A stretch of 64,000 bases of DNA, from positions 463,443 to 527,442 of the forward strand of contig NW_006920428.1 of the NCBI RefSeq assembly GCF_000344685.1, in the 5' to 3' direction. Below are positions 37,613 through 49,019 of this stretch, piece after piece. Source of the DNA: Gloeophyllum trabeum ATCC 11539. Taxonomy: Eukaryota; Basidiomycota; Agaricomycetes; Gloeophyllales; Gloeophyllaceae. How positions within the stretch are numbered: position 1 is the first letter of the stretch; each line of letters begins with the position of its first letter. The position numbers and the translations under genes are program-made. The notes beneath the pieces were generated by a model that saw only the letters and a list, made by a program, of their open reading frames with translations, was not told the DNA's origin and made no database searches.

Positions 37613-37767
37613 CCCACTTAGCACGTCTAACGAACAAGTGCAAAGATATAGCATTACCTGTGAATGAACAGACAAGTAAACTACAGGTAATGGTAAGTCC
37701 ATGAACGAACGGGTTCGCGAATACAAACTCACCCCACTTAGCACGTCTAACGAACAAGTGCAAAGAT
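37613..37767. repeat. direct repeat, 35 bp at 120-bp spacing
   Basis: The same 35 bases, starting CCCACTTAGCACG, occur at 37613-37647 and 37733-37767. A second shared word (GAACAGACAAGTAAAC) lies before the first copy and again near 37666. This suggests a small local duplication. No gene is recognised around it. Confidence 0.8.
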
Positions 37768-38459
37768 GGGGATGTATCTACGGGGGCGTTGTACTTAAGG
37801 TCCTCAAGCTCGCAAGGTACAGTACAACAATCTAGATACGTCAAAAGGCTATCACAACGCTATATGAGCTGTCAGAGTGATAAAGAGTTACGATAAGAGA
37901 ACGAAAGATAAATATAACCCAAAAAGGAAAGAATGTCGCTAAATTTGGAATCCGTGCAGTTTGCCACAGCCTGAGAAACAGAGCGGTGTCACCTCTCTGA
38001 TTCCCACAGTCGCTCCAACATCGAACGCGTGGCGTATGCCTCGCCATTTGAGCTCATTGAGACTGGATTGAGTTCTCTCCCTCTAAGTATAAATCTTAAG
38101 TCGCCTACTGATATTTTGTGAGAAAATATTCAGGGCGGTTGGATCTTGTGGATCACACGGCGATGAGCCCTGGGAGCTGACAATTGCGGACACGAGCTTC
38201 CAAGGCCACCAATACAAGCAAGTACAATTTTCATGTCCGGAGTCGCTCCCAGTGTGATAATGAGGAACGGCAAGTACCTGCGGCACTCCAGGGAAAAAGT
38301 CGATTCAATTCTGGAAAGGAGAGTCCGCACCCGCGCAAGTAGGACTATACGCTTGCTGAGTGGAGAGCTCAGCCATCCTGTCGGGAGTCGGGACGGCCGT
38401 CTACCTTTCTAGAAATACCCGTTGGCCGCGGAGGACTCGAGGCGACGATTGGCGGCAAG
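37768..38459. other. intergenic, LTR flank to relic E
   Basis: About 690 bases with no gene or repeat that I can support. Confidence 0.4.
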
Positions 38460-39002
38460 TTATCAGAGTGATCTGTCAAATGCTGTACATTAGCGACATG
38501 GGCGTAACTGGAAGAACTGGCCCCCGCCATCGAGTCTGCAGGGAACCGTCTTGGGCTCTCAAGGTACATAGTGCACCACTCTTGTTGACCTCCTTAGACC
38601 GGAGCTACAACAAGACTACTCATTTTTGGACGTCTGATTGCCACCTCTACTACTCTTGGCTGTGTGTATTCGTCTCCCTTTCCGGTCATATCGCCCCTCG
38701 GTGCAACCGATCGATATCTCTCCCCGACCATCGCTGTCGCTATCCCTGATGCCCTATGCATTTCGCAGCTACAACTCAGTGTCAGAACGCCCGGACATGC
38801 ACTTATGTTGCACGTTTATACTCGGAAAGGAACTCTGAAAATACATTTTAGCTTTACGAAAAGGTACTACGGGACGCTGGAGGAACAGATGCGTGCAGCC
38901 TCTGAGGGAATAACAGATCACGCGTACCTCCTAGCTTTCATAGACGTATTCATGAAGATCCTGCACCTTATAGTTGACAGCGCTCCGTTACCTGCCCCAT
39001 GA
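38460..39002 (+). pseudogene. acyltransferase-like C-terminal relic E
   Basis: The frame from about 38690 to 39002 aligns with the C-terminus of copies C and D. It carries the drifted block LMLHVYTRKGTLKIHFSF against the paralogue VHAYTWQGVLYLPFSF, then YYGTLEEQ and LLAFIDVFMKILHL. It ends in a stop at 39000-39002. Upstream, near 38480, a weaker stretch resembles the QRRYMDRIGFWG region. The N-terminal two thirds are gone. It lies tail-to-tail with copy C, and its left neighbour is the LTR element. No catalytic motif remains, so it cannot make an enzyme. Confidence 0.72.
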
Positions 39003-39155
39003 TCGTACTCTACAAGGAAGAAAGAGTGTGATAGTAAAGTCATGATTAGCATACAAACCTGTTTCTCTACGTATACGCCGCACTCAGAGAGCCGAGATCC
39101 AGTAGTAATCTATAGGACCGTCTATACGATGTTCGAGACAGATAATCGGGCAGAA

Positions 39156-41082
39156 TTAGGCTACGAACGACAGTCTGAAGGTTCTTCGGCTTGAGCCGGA
39201 TCGGCTGTGTTTCGGGACGTCTGAGGCGAGAGGCGCAGATGACCTTCGGACATGTCCAGCCCAGCGAGAGACCTTCCTCCATATTCTTGCCAGCGGCTTC
39301 CCCGACATTTGGTCTGATGAGCACATCGCTCCATCTTCGGATGCGGACTTCAAGATTTTCATGAATTCATCGGTAAAGTTCAATACCTGAGCGTCCACCC
39401 CAGTTCCCTGAGACTCGTTTGAGCACATGTAGCCCTCAGGAAAGCTGAAAGGGACATAGAGCGTCCCCTGCCATGTATAAGGATGCATGATCACGGAAGG
39501 GTTATACGGGATACGGGAACTGAATCTCGGACTGGAGATCGTCAGCACCGATGTATCGGAAACCTTGTGCGAGGGGGAGAGGTGACCGTCGACTATGCCT
39601 AAAGATGATAAGTTGGGCAGTGGCGAGAGGTTCGCTATACGTTCTTCGGGCTGTTTACTTCTCGGAAGCGAAGAATGAAATGAGAATCCGTAATGTAATG
39701 GAAAAGAAACAAACGTACTCTCTTGCCCTGGCTGCGGCTGTGAAGTGTCCAAGGACCTCCATCAGCTCATTGCCCCAGAACCCAATACGGTCCATGTATC
39801 TCCGCTGCTCGTCGACCTGTTTTCTCACTTCCCTCCCCAACGTCCACAGGTCATCCAAGAGCGTCCGGGTCTCCCCTGACGCATCTGTCTTAGACCTGTC
39901 ATGAACGAACCGCCTTAGGTTCCGCACGATATAGACATGGAAGCCTATCGTATTTGATACGCCTCGTGGACTGGCACCATCTCTAAGATTCCTTGCGCGC
40001 AAGTCGACGGCGCTGGGATATATCGCAATATCGCTGTTATTCGGATCCGATGGGGGGCGGAGCCGGAGAAGCGAAAGAATGTTCGCAGACAGGAGCACGC
40101 TGAAAACGGTACATCCGCGGTTACGCGCAGCCGCAGAGAGCCGTCCCAGAGAGTCGGGAGACATCGTCCTGAGGACCACACCGGTGCTCGAAGGGGGCCC
40201 GAGAGGACTGGGGACGTCTAATCCTCGCAGACTCTGTTGAATTAAGTTGAGTGCTCGAAACGTCTTTATGTTGATTGATCTCACCTTCTGAATTACGAGG
40301 GCTTCTTGGAGCTTGTCAAGCATCACCTTGTCGTCATCTATTTTGTCTGGCGACCACGGTACCCGAGCACGGTCTGGTACGGCGCCTGTCAATCTTGTCA
40401 CCTCTTCTCCCCACGCAAATTCCTCCCTCACGGGCATTTTTAATAATTGCGCGATTCTTGCATTGAACATGTCAAGGAACTGAAATGACCCAATCCCGTC
40501 GAATAATGCATGTCCCAAGCGAAAGACGACACCGCAGGAAGAACCTTGCCAGACAGGGATGAAGTGCAGCTCGAACAGAGTGGTTTGCGGTCCGTAGGCC
40601 ACTCTGCCCAGGTCATGCGACACAAACCTGACCGCCGAATCTACGTCTCCGCGAGCTGCTTCAGCCGCGTCCATTCGCGTGACCACGACTTGCGAGAGCC
40701 ATCCCTCGACGTCTTCGTCAGAAGCAGGTACCTCATACACGAACCGCGCGTTATCGGCTACAGGGAAGGTGTCCGGCTCGAGTTTCGGCCAGGCGAACTT
40801 GGCGGCGATGGTGGGGTGCTCGAATCGTAGCGCACGGACGGCGGTGCGGACGAGAGCTTCGTCAATCTCGGTGGGACAACCGTCTGGAGGCGTGAGCTGG
40901 CAAGAGAGGATGATATCGGCCATTCCAGGGAGGACGTGACCGCACATGGCGAAGCTGGCCTCGAGGCCCCAGAGTTTTCTGTACCATATTCTATCTTTCG
41001 GTGTAGGCGGTGAGGACTGACCAACTACGGAGTAGTTGGCTGGTAGAGGTGGCTGCTGCCAAGCCCAAGGGGATCTCTGCAT
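39156..41082 (-). CDS. HxxxD acyltransferase-like protein, copy C
   Basis: Exons 41082-40285, 40233-39719 and 39657-39156 give 604 residues. The ATG is that of MQRSPWAWQQPPLP; a longer frame upstream has no ATG. The first intron is 51 bp (multiple of three, open), so it would read through if retained. Landmarks are LWGLEASFAMCGH, GMADIILSCQLTPP, FRLGHALFDGIGSFQFLDMF (HxxxD), then MSPDSLGRLSAAARNRGCTV, IGFHVYIVRNLRRF, GIVDGHLSPSHK and HPYTWQGTLYVPFSF. The fold is the CoA-dependent acyltransferase / condensation superfamily, where the His of HxxxDG is the base. The acyl donor and acceptor are unknown. The exon phases equal those of copy D. It looks intact. Confidence 0.85.
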
Positions 41083-43294
41083 GGTTGCAAAGCTGGGATC
41101 GGAGTAGGCCACGGTATTGCGAGAAGGCTAGGATAGTAACCTGGCCTCGCAGCTATTAAATGGAACGAGCAAGTTACAGCAAGCCAGTGACGTCTGGTAT
41201 GTCGCTTCCTCGACGATCCACAATTATGCCTGTTCGCTCGGACAAGCGAACAAGGGTCCCCGACGGGCATCGAACGGGTTCAGGGAGGCGTCCCGACGGT
41301 CGCTGCCAATGCGGCTATTCCCAAAATATCAGTCTGCAAGGTGTTACGATATGAAATAGGAAGAGGAGGCTGACACATACTTCGTCCTGCTAGGGCATTT
41401 CATACAGAATCCACGGTAACACGGCAGGATGCAGAGTTAGACTGGGGGAATCCTTCACCCTTATCCTTTACTTATAATTTCGGCGACTTCCCAAAGATAT
41501 ACAGGAATTGAAGTACGACCTTCGTCCCAACCAGCATACGCTGCTCTACCTGAACTTATGGCTAGGTCATCCTAACCTAGAAGCACTGATGAGGGAAGAA
41601 CGGCATGGGTGTATTTGGGCAAGGAGGTTAAACGTGTATGGACACGACTCACATGAGATGGACTCAATTCAAAGAAATATTTCCAACTCTTGGAGCGAGT
41701 GCCGAGCTGCTGCCCCAAAGCGTGCGAGTAAGTCCTCTGGCTACCTTGCCAGAAGTCGTGAGACGGTCCTCTACGTCATCCATCTGACTCTCGACTTCAC
41801 CTAAAAATGACGGCTTGCATGGAAGCCCAAACTCACGTAAGGGGCCCGATAAATGCAAAACGCCCTCTCCGCGTCTCTTCCGCATCACGATGGAAGCGGA
41901 ATACAATAAACACAGGTGCCGCAGATCAGCACGAGGAAATACTGTAAAGAGCCAGACCTGGAACAAGCATTTCCTCCATCAAGTTGTACGGCCTGATAGA
42001 ACGGATGATAGTGTCACAGGGACCGGTAACAAGCCGGCTGCCAAGAGACTACAGCTAGACGTGTACCCAGCATGGATTCCGAAGGTCCGGAACCGTTCAG
42101 AGCGGGAGCAAATACGGGTGTGCGTAGTGGTGGTTCATCGCGAAAAGGGAAGCCTGCAAGCCTCCAAAGGACACCGTACCTCAACCTCGCTCAGGGCTGG
42201 AGTGTATAGTCTACTTCCTTGTCTGTCCTTGCGCAAAAGTAAGTAGGGGTATTAACCCGGCAATCAACTCTGGGAGACCCTGAGTATTAGGCATATCTTA
42301 CCGTCCGGTCACTTACAGTGGTCAGCTGTCGCAGGCAACGATGTGGATGATGTTCTCTATGGGCGGGAACCGGCGGTTAAGACTACAGGTCATACGGAAT
42401 ACGATCGCCCTTGTCCCAAGCAGCGCGATGTAGCTCAGACCTCTTTCCAAAACATCGAGGACATCGTTCCCAGTCACGCTCACGGCTGAGGTCAAGCAAG
42501 CTGCGCTCCAAGCTAATGGGCTTCTGTAACGAGACTAGATGTGTAGACTAGGAAAGAGACGTTGGGAATCGACTTCGCGTGATGCTTAGTGCGATTACCA
42601 TGGGTTGGGGGAGGCTCGGGTCGGCGTCGGGCGGGCCGCAGCAAAGTCCGCGGTGGCCGAGATTGTGGCACCGGAAAGTGCCAGACCCGAGACTCAGGGT
42701 TGGAATGGCGAAGCTACAACGCGCGCCGTCTTCGCGACACGACGAAATCCGGGCTACACCACCCCACCAGAGAAAAGGGATGCAGGTAGCCGGGACGAAA
42801 AACACGTCGACGAGCCAAGCTGGCGAGCGAAGCATAACGGAGAGAATACGAAAGCGCGCTGAGCACCTCTAAGGAAATGACCCACGCGGGATGTCGCGTG
42901 CTCAACGCGTGGTCTCTTCGCTCGCCCTTAGCTTGGCTCGACATACGTAGACAAGCATAGGCTAGCGCGCTGCCTGAAAGACATTCTGGCATGCTATCAT
43001 TTGAACTTCAGATGAATGGAGTGGATATTGGGAATAGCCTGCTATCCACGGCAATTGCCGCTGGTCTTCGAAGCGATATCGCAACGATAACACGCCACTC
43101 TGCTGCAGCTGTGTTGATCTCTACGACCAAATCTATACTATGGCCTTCGTCAAAAATGTATGTATAGACGGGGACACGAACAGGAACAGGAATGTCGGCT
43201 AGGTCTTGTGGTTTTTAGCCATTGCTTGCACCGGAGATCATTCTTTTGCGCCCAGTACTACCATACCATCGTGTGCGCGTCGGTCTCCATGTCT
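41083..43294. other. 2.2-kb stretch without recognisable genes
   Basis: No family signature in any frame. A 22-25 bp inverted repeat at 42811-42940 is the only structure I can support. Other open frames here are short. Confidence 0.4.
42811..42940. repeat. inverted repeat with 22-25 bp arms
   Basis: Arms 42811-42832 (CGAGCCAAGCT then GGCGAGCGAAG) and 42916-42940 are reverse complements apart from a three-base gap, separated by 83 bases. Inside is a shorter CCACGCG / CGCGTGG pairing. It may be a MITE remnant or a hairpin. Confidence 0.7.
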
Positions 43295-45293
43295 TCATCC
43301 TTCGACATTGTCATTTTCCTCATCCGAGTTCCTGCCGTTCACATCCCCTCCACTTCCAGATACCACTCCATCCCAGTAAACATTCTCAACCAAGGTGTCC
43401 AAGGAATCGACGTCACTCTGAGCAATGTCAATCGCATTCACAATGCGTAAATTAATCCTATGTTTCGCGTTTCCGCGATGCTGGAATAATCTCAACAGGT
43501 GATTGATGGATCCTTCCATCTTGCTTACTCCTTCGACGGTTATCGATTCCACCACCGGAAGGATGCGACGGGGAGCGCCCTCTTCGTTGTGAATAAATCC
43601 TGATGGTATGGCTGCGAGATCCCTTCCGTGTATGTGGAGCGTCCGCACCTCAGCCATGAGATTCAAGAGATTGTGCCAAGCATCCGTAGCTTCTGGTGGA
43701 GAAGCCCCTTCTCGTATCATTAGGTCCGTGACCCTATTCAGAGAACCGTCAAAGGAGGTGAGCACACCCAGAATCTTTGCCTGTTCGAGATGATCGACGC
43801 TGAAGTAGAGACCTTCTTTCTTCATCGTCGGATTCGACACTGCTCTTGGATTGATCAGTTCAACACCCATGTTGTACTCGTCAGGCTTCCTGATCTCGCA
43901 ACGGCGAAAGTCGCGGTAACGAGCTATCTGGTTCACCAGGGGTGCCAGTAGATCTGTGATTTTCGCAACCTCTGTGTCGTCACTTGAGAAAGGCGACAGG
44001 ATGTGACAGTTGACAGAAGTCAACTTCGGCGCTCCTATATAGTCAAGAAACTTGACGTCCACGACTTCGTTGGGTTCGATCTCCAACTCCTCGAGTTTAG
44101 GCAAAACCACCGGTTGGGGCCATCGGACTTCCTTGCTCTTCACGGCCGCCAGCATCGTCAAGGACCTCAGGTTGGGGACAGAGCGAAGAGATGACAAGAT
44201 ATCATCCGTTGACAATAGCGGCGTAATATCAGTAATCAGAGTGAGATCCTGGACGTTGCCAGATAAGAGGACCTGGTAGGCCCTGAATGGAACATCGTAC
44301 AGGGCGATGTTCTGCAGGCGAGGACTCCTGAGGGCCCTCAGGCTAGGTAGCTTTCTGCTGACTGCTAGGCTGCGCGAGAGAGTCCTTGTTAAGGTGAGTT
44401 CTTCTAGCTTCGGCATCCCTTTTCCGCTGCCCAGCATCCTGAGATATTTGTCTGACACTTCCAGGTACAACTTGCGTATTCTGTGCGACTCCCGCAGAAC
44501 CAGCTTGAGCTTCCTGCTGTTGGCATCCTCATTTCCGTCTCCATCGATAAATTTACCTTGTACGGAAAGTGGTGTAGACTTTCCGCTGCGGCTAATGATA
44601 AGCGCCACTGCGCTGGGTTTGATACCATCGAGTAGTACCGTACTCCAGAGGGTGGGACTACCGAGTATCATGTTTCTCCAGGACTTAGAAACTGCCATCA
44701 GCGTCTGGATACTGTCATAGAACCGAGGATCCGGCGCAAGCGGCCAGACCCTTTCCCTCGCCTCGTCAATAGTAACTGAGAAGATCTGGCACAGTGTCTC
44801 CACCGGGAGCACAGTTACACCTGCCAGATTTGTCCCCGGCCAAATGCACTTCGTCTCAGCCTCCAGGACATGGCTCACGTCGCTACTTTGTGGTTGTTCC
44901 TCGCCCTGGGGAGGACCGGTGGTGGTGACATCGGCGGTGGTAACAGTAGAAATCCTTCGTGGTAATCGAGCATAGCTCCTGACGTCTGTGGACTCTCCTA
45001 CAGGTCCCGAGTGGCCAGCAATTATTTTGACGGAAGGCATGGGATGGTCAGGTTGAGCCTGAGTGTGGCTCGCGATAGGAACGACAACTTCCGAATCGAA
45101 TGGTATTAAATTCAGTCTACCAAGCACCTGCAGTATTGAACTTACCTATAGTATCATTAGTCATAGAGGTGGATTTATTCCGCTTGTGTTGTTCTTCAGC
45201 AATACGGTGCGGTCCAGTAACGATGGGCCCTGAGGTGGCTTCCGTCTGTGCAGATGCGGTGGCACGGGGGCTTGAGCTCAGAATAATAGCCAT
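43295..45293 (-). CDS. F-box-like / leucine-rich protein, copy B
   Basis: Two exons, 45293-45146 and 45087-43295, give 646 residues. Exon 1 begins MAIILSSSPRATASA and ends at a strong donor (GTAAGT); the 58-bp intron ends CGGAAG and joins in frame to VVVPIASHTQ. The F-box-like region is at about residues 150-195: VLPVETLCQIFSVTI, then SKSWRNMILGSPTLWSTVLL. Leucine-rich segments include GMPKLEELTLTRTLSR. Compared with copy A at 3122-5197, the order is the same and the N-terminal disordered part is shorter. The product should act as an SCF adaptor with unknown target. Copy A has no intron at this place. The gene is intact. Confidence 0.85.
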
Positions 45294-45967
45294 GTTTTGA
45301 AGGAAATGTTCGACTGGATCGCAAAGAATATTCGAGAACAGTCGATAGTGAGGTTCTTAGGAGTCTCTGAGGGGCGGAAAGTGGCCACCTCGTTGCGTCA
45401 ACAAACTGTGGTTATGTTTGGCGTTGCTTGGCCAGCACTGCAGTGCGGCATAGTTCTCACGCTCTGCTTAGTCTGGCAACCCTTGCAGGACCGAGTGTTA
45501 GTATCTGACTCATGTTGTGAAGGTAAGTAACCCAGGGAAAAGATATCGTATGCAGTGCCAGCAATTGGTCCAGCCGAATCAAAAAAGTGCTTACACACGA
45601 GAGGGTGAGACAAGTCGTGGCGTAACTATAAAGGTCTCTAGGGCCTTCGTCCATCAGGTTAGGGTCACTCGGTGAGCTCGCTCCGCGACAAGTCAGTCGT
45701 CTGCTTCCTCTCTGCGGCCCCTGCCATAATGCTCCGTTCGCTCTCATTTTCAGGGCTATGGGACCCTACCCGTAATCCGGGACCCCTTATTCTATTTCCT
45801 GGCTTATAGTATAAAGGCCCGGCGTTATCAAAACACGCAATGGGGATCATCCCCGAAATGCCCGTAGTGCGCTCTCAGCGACACGTATCCCATCATCCAT
45901 CCAAGTCGACTCCCAACCGTAGTCGTGCTGGTCTCCTCCATCTGCTATCCGACTGTAAGCTCCTCAT
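45294..45967. promoter_or_regulatory. divergent region, F-box-B / hydrolase
   Basis: These 674 bases separate two divergent genes, so both promoters should lie here. A TATA-like element (TTATAGTATAAAGG) occurs near 45804, about 150 bases before the hydrolase ATG. Confidence 0.5.
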
Positions 45968-47228
45968 ATGGCGCCTCTGTATACCTATCAGCCTTTCAAA
46001 GCCGCATACTTCGCATACTTCGCGCTCTCTTTGCTCGTCAAGGTGCCACTGTGGTCCATATACTACCTCCCATGCAGAAACCGCCAGCGGGCCTCTTGGG
46101 ATCTTAGACGTGCTTTAATCGTCAAGGTCGCCCAGTCCCTCTCTGCATTCCCCATCAAAGTGAATCTCAGACAGAAAGTGGACCCGGGAAAGACGTACGA
46201 GAACGCACAATTTGCTTGGATAGAGCCTGTGGACGACAGCCTGGTTGTAGGGCGCTTGCGAGAATATGCCACTAACGCTGGCGTGTCTCCTGCCCGTATC
46301 TCGGGGTACTGGATCTTCAAGCCAGGATTCCAGTTCGAAGGAGGCGGTCCCCCCAAGGCTGTGGAAGATGAGAAGACGGTACTCCACTTTCATGGAGGAG
46401 GCTTTACGGTACGTTTCACTATCTATCGCGCGGTGGATTTGAATTTGACCCTCTACATTTAAACGTACCCAGACGGGCTCTGCAAACCCCAACTTCATCA
46501 CCTCTAACATCACCAAAGGGATCTTGCAATACTCTCACATCCTGAAGCGTACCTTCGGGGTCGAATACCGCCTCGCATCATCACCTCCAGACACGGTTGA
46601 GATTGAGAATCCCTTTCCCGCAGCCATCCTCGACGCTCTCGCGACCTATCGATACCTCGTTCAAGAGATGGGATTCAAGCCCGAAAACATCATCGTTGCA
46701 GGTGATTCTGCGGGTGGACACATTGCGCAGGTACTCGTTCGGTACCTAATGGAAAATCACATTGCTTCCCTCCCGCCCCCTGGATATCTGGTCTTGATCT
46801 CAACCGTGTTGGATTTGTCATTTTCGCGGAATGTGCATGGCTCTTCGGATGAGCGAAAGCGCTTTACGGACATATTCAACCCGCATAAGCCTCTGCGGGA
46901 GGTTATGGCGTACAGCACCAGTTCTATCTTAGGAAAGCTCAGTGAAGAACAGGCGAAGATTGACCCTTTCTTATCTCCAATTTCGCCCCATATGCAACCT
47001 ACTAAGGGCATTTTTAGAGGATTTCCCTCGGCGTATGTGGTAGCCGGGGGAGCAGAGAGGTTATGTGACGACTCCGAGGTGCTGGTGGAGATGATGAGGG
47101 AGGACGGCGTAAAAGTTGTGAGGGATATCCCTTCGGACGCGATACATGACTTTCTTAGCTTCCACTGGCATGAACCGGAGCGCACACAAACGCTTATCAG
47201 GATTAGCAGATGGGTGGATGAGCTGTAG
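45968..47228 (+). CDS. alpha/beta hydrolase (HSL-type, fold 3)
   Basis: Exons 45968-46408 and 46473-47228 give 398 residues. A hydrophobic segment at about residues 11-33 (AAYFAYFALSLLVKV...) may be a signal anchor. The oxyanion motif FHGGGF sits at the end of exon 1 (about 141-146). The nucleophile motif GDSAGG is at residues 224-229. The acid is probably in the CDDSEVL region, and the catalytic His is about 372 (DAIHDFLSF). All members of the triad are visible, so the enzyme is likely active on an ester or lactone. The substrate is unknown. A decayed copy lies downstream at 49020-49940. It is divergent from F-box-B. Confidence 0.9.
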
Positions 47229-47874
47229 CGACTATTGTAACCATCATGTTTCACTTTTCTGGAGCCCGAAATATTCAGCACTGCTGCTGTGACTCTTCCC
47301 CTCGTCGAGTAGGATTATAAATCGTATATCCTACGTATATAGGGTTCTTATTGGCAATAGTGTAGGACGCCTGTTTCTAACCACTCTTTATACCATGTAG
47401 TGCGGAATGGGACTCGGACGAGCAACAGATTCTCCAAAAAAGGAACTATCATCGATAATTTCGCTGCCAGCGAATCCATACTGTACTTGTTATTAATACT
47501 TATCTTGCATTCTTGGACGAAGTGGGAACATACTCACATTGTTGAGCACTAGAGACGGAATGTTTCATCGAAGAAATATACGTAATAGACATAGATAAGT
47601 TGACTGGTATACACCACTGCAACCGCGTAACGGTAAAGTGGCAGTGGCGGGAGACAGGTGACGGGCGGTGACGCGACTCAGTCACCTGACCTCCGCGTCA
47701 CACGGCTCGCGGTCTTCAACAACGTTCAACCCCCATTTTAATTTGCTTCTCCTGTTGTGGCAGGCGCTCGGTGATAAGCTCACTTCTGCTATGGTTGTTT
47801 TGCAGTAGCCGCCATTTTCGACCGTATTATTCTGCTCCAGGACTCTTCTTCCGTGCTTACAACTTGAAGTCACC
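47229..47874. other. intergenic, hydrolase to APH-like relic
   Basis: About 650 bases. I see no gene. The next gene's promoter probably lies at its right end. Confidence 0.35.
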
Positions 47875-48814
47875 ATGTCACCATGTCATTCTTTGACTCA
47901 CAATTTCCTCGTCAACGAAAGTCTGCCCTCTGACGCGGACATCGTTACCCGATGCAGACAAGCCGGCTATGATGTCTTGGGATTCAAGCTCGTCGACGAG
48001 GCTCAGTCCGTCATCGCCTGGGTTAAGTACGGCCCAAACGTTACTATCCCCGAGGCCCTGACGCAGGATCGGGTTGCCAAGGCTCTCTGCAACGTTCCAT
48101 CCTCTGGTTTGGGTAATCCTCCGAGTTTCCGCGCTTTCACGAGGGAGAAAGCTTCCTTCTCTATCGGTTACATCGTGATGGAATATATCGACACTCCTGA
48201 CTGCGATAAATCCGACGTTGACATAGTGGCCAAAGCTGTTCAAGCCTTGATCGACCTCCGGCACCGGACGCGACCCTTGGCCGCGTCGGCGGGAGCATGC
48301 CTATTGTGCACTTCTTTCCTGAGTGGATTCCTGCTGCTGATTACAGGTCCGTTCAAAACTTGCATAATCATATTGACAACGTGAGTGCTCAGCAGCGTTT
48401 CAGGTGCATTTGAATGAGGCAGGGATATGACAGATCCTTAGAGTGATGAACGACCCAAGGCGCGTCGACCTGGTGGCTGACGCACAGAGCGGTCTCTGTC
48501 TATGCCCTTGCGATATCCACCCGCGCAACTTTAAGAAGCTCAAGGATGGCCGAGTGGTCGCCCTGGACTTCAGCGCCACATTCTTCATACCTCCTTCCTT
48601 TGTGGGGGTCGCTATGCAGCCGAGCGGTGGCCAAGAAGCTTAGGTATACCTCTTCGGGCGATGTAGGAGCCATGCTCTCCGTCTCGAGCTATCTTGTCCC
48701 GTTCGGCCAGCGGCCAGTCGGTAAGAGCAGCTTTATATCTTCGTTCCCTGCTTTCACTGAGTCTACCATTACTGGGCAGCGTTTCTCGAGGGTCTTCAAG
48801 GTAGAGTAATTTAG
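47875..48814 (+). pseudogene. APH/choline-kinase-like protein, frameshifted
   Basis: The first frame reads SLPSDADIVTRCRQAGYDVL, then VIAWVKYGPNVTIPEALTQD and YIVMEYIDTPDCDKSDVDIV, typical of agaricomycete phosphotransferase-like proteins. Near 48263 the family sequence jumps frame by one: after LIDL the right frame is APDATLGRVGGSMPIVHFFP, with a donor after HNHIDN. The second exon has CLCPCDIHPRNFKKLKDGRV, the catalytic loop (H-x-D of the usual HGD is CDIHPRNF), then VALDFSATFFIPP. A second frame jump is needed near 48630 to reach GDVGAMLSVSSYLVPFGQ. The end is near 48814. The N-terminus may also be out of frame. Two breaks point to a pseudogene. Family function (if alive) is phosphorylation of a small molecule. 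Confidence 0.7.
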
Positions 48815-49019
48815 CGCGGAGCTTACTCTATCTTCCGCCATAGACATGTATGTTCAGCACTTGCTACGATATCCTGTTACTAACTCTTGACTCACTTTGC
48901 GTTCTTCGTCGGATCAGCGTGGTACTACCATACGCCTAAAGAACAGCTGCATCTACGTAGTTATAATGCTGATTCACGAGAGCTCGAGGTGATATCTATG
49001 ACACTTATCCTCGAGGACT
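48815..49019. other. short gap between two relics
   Basis: About 200 bases between the APH-like relic and the hydrolase relic. Nothing else seen. Confidence 0.3.

Noticed and set aside
41215..41285. Possible tRNA near GCATCGAACGGGTTC
   Set aside because: The T-arm-like word does not pair into a cloverleaf on either strand.
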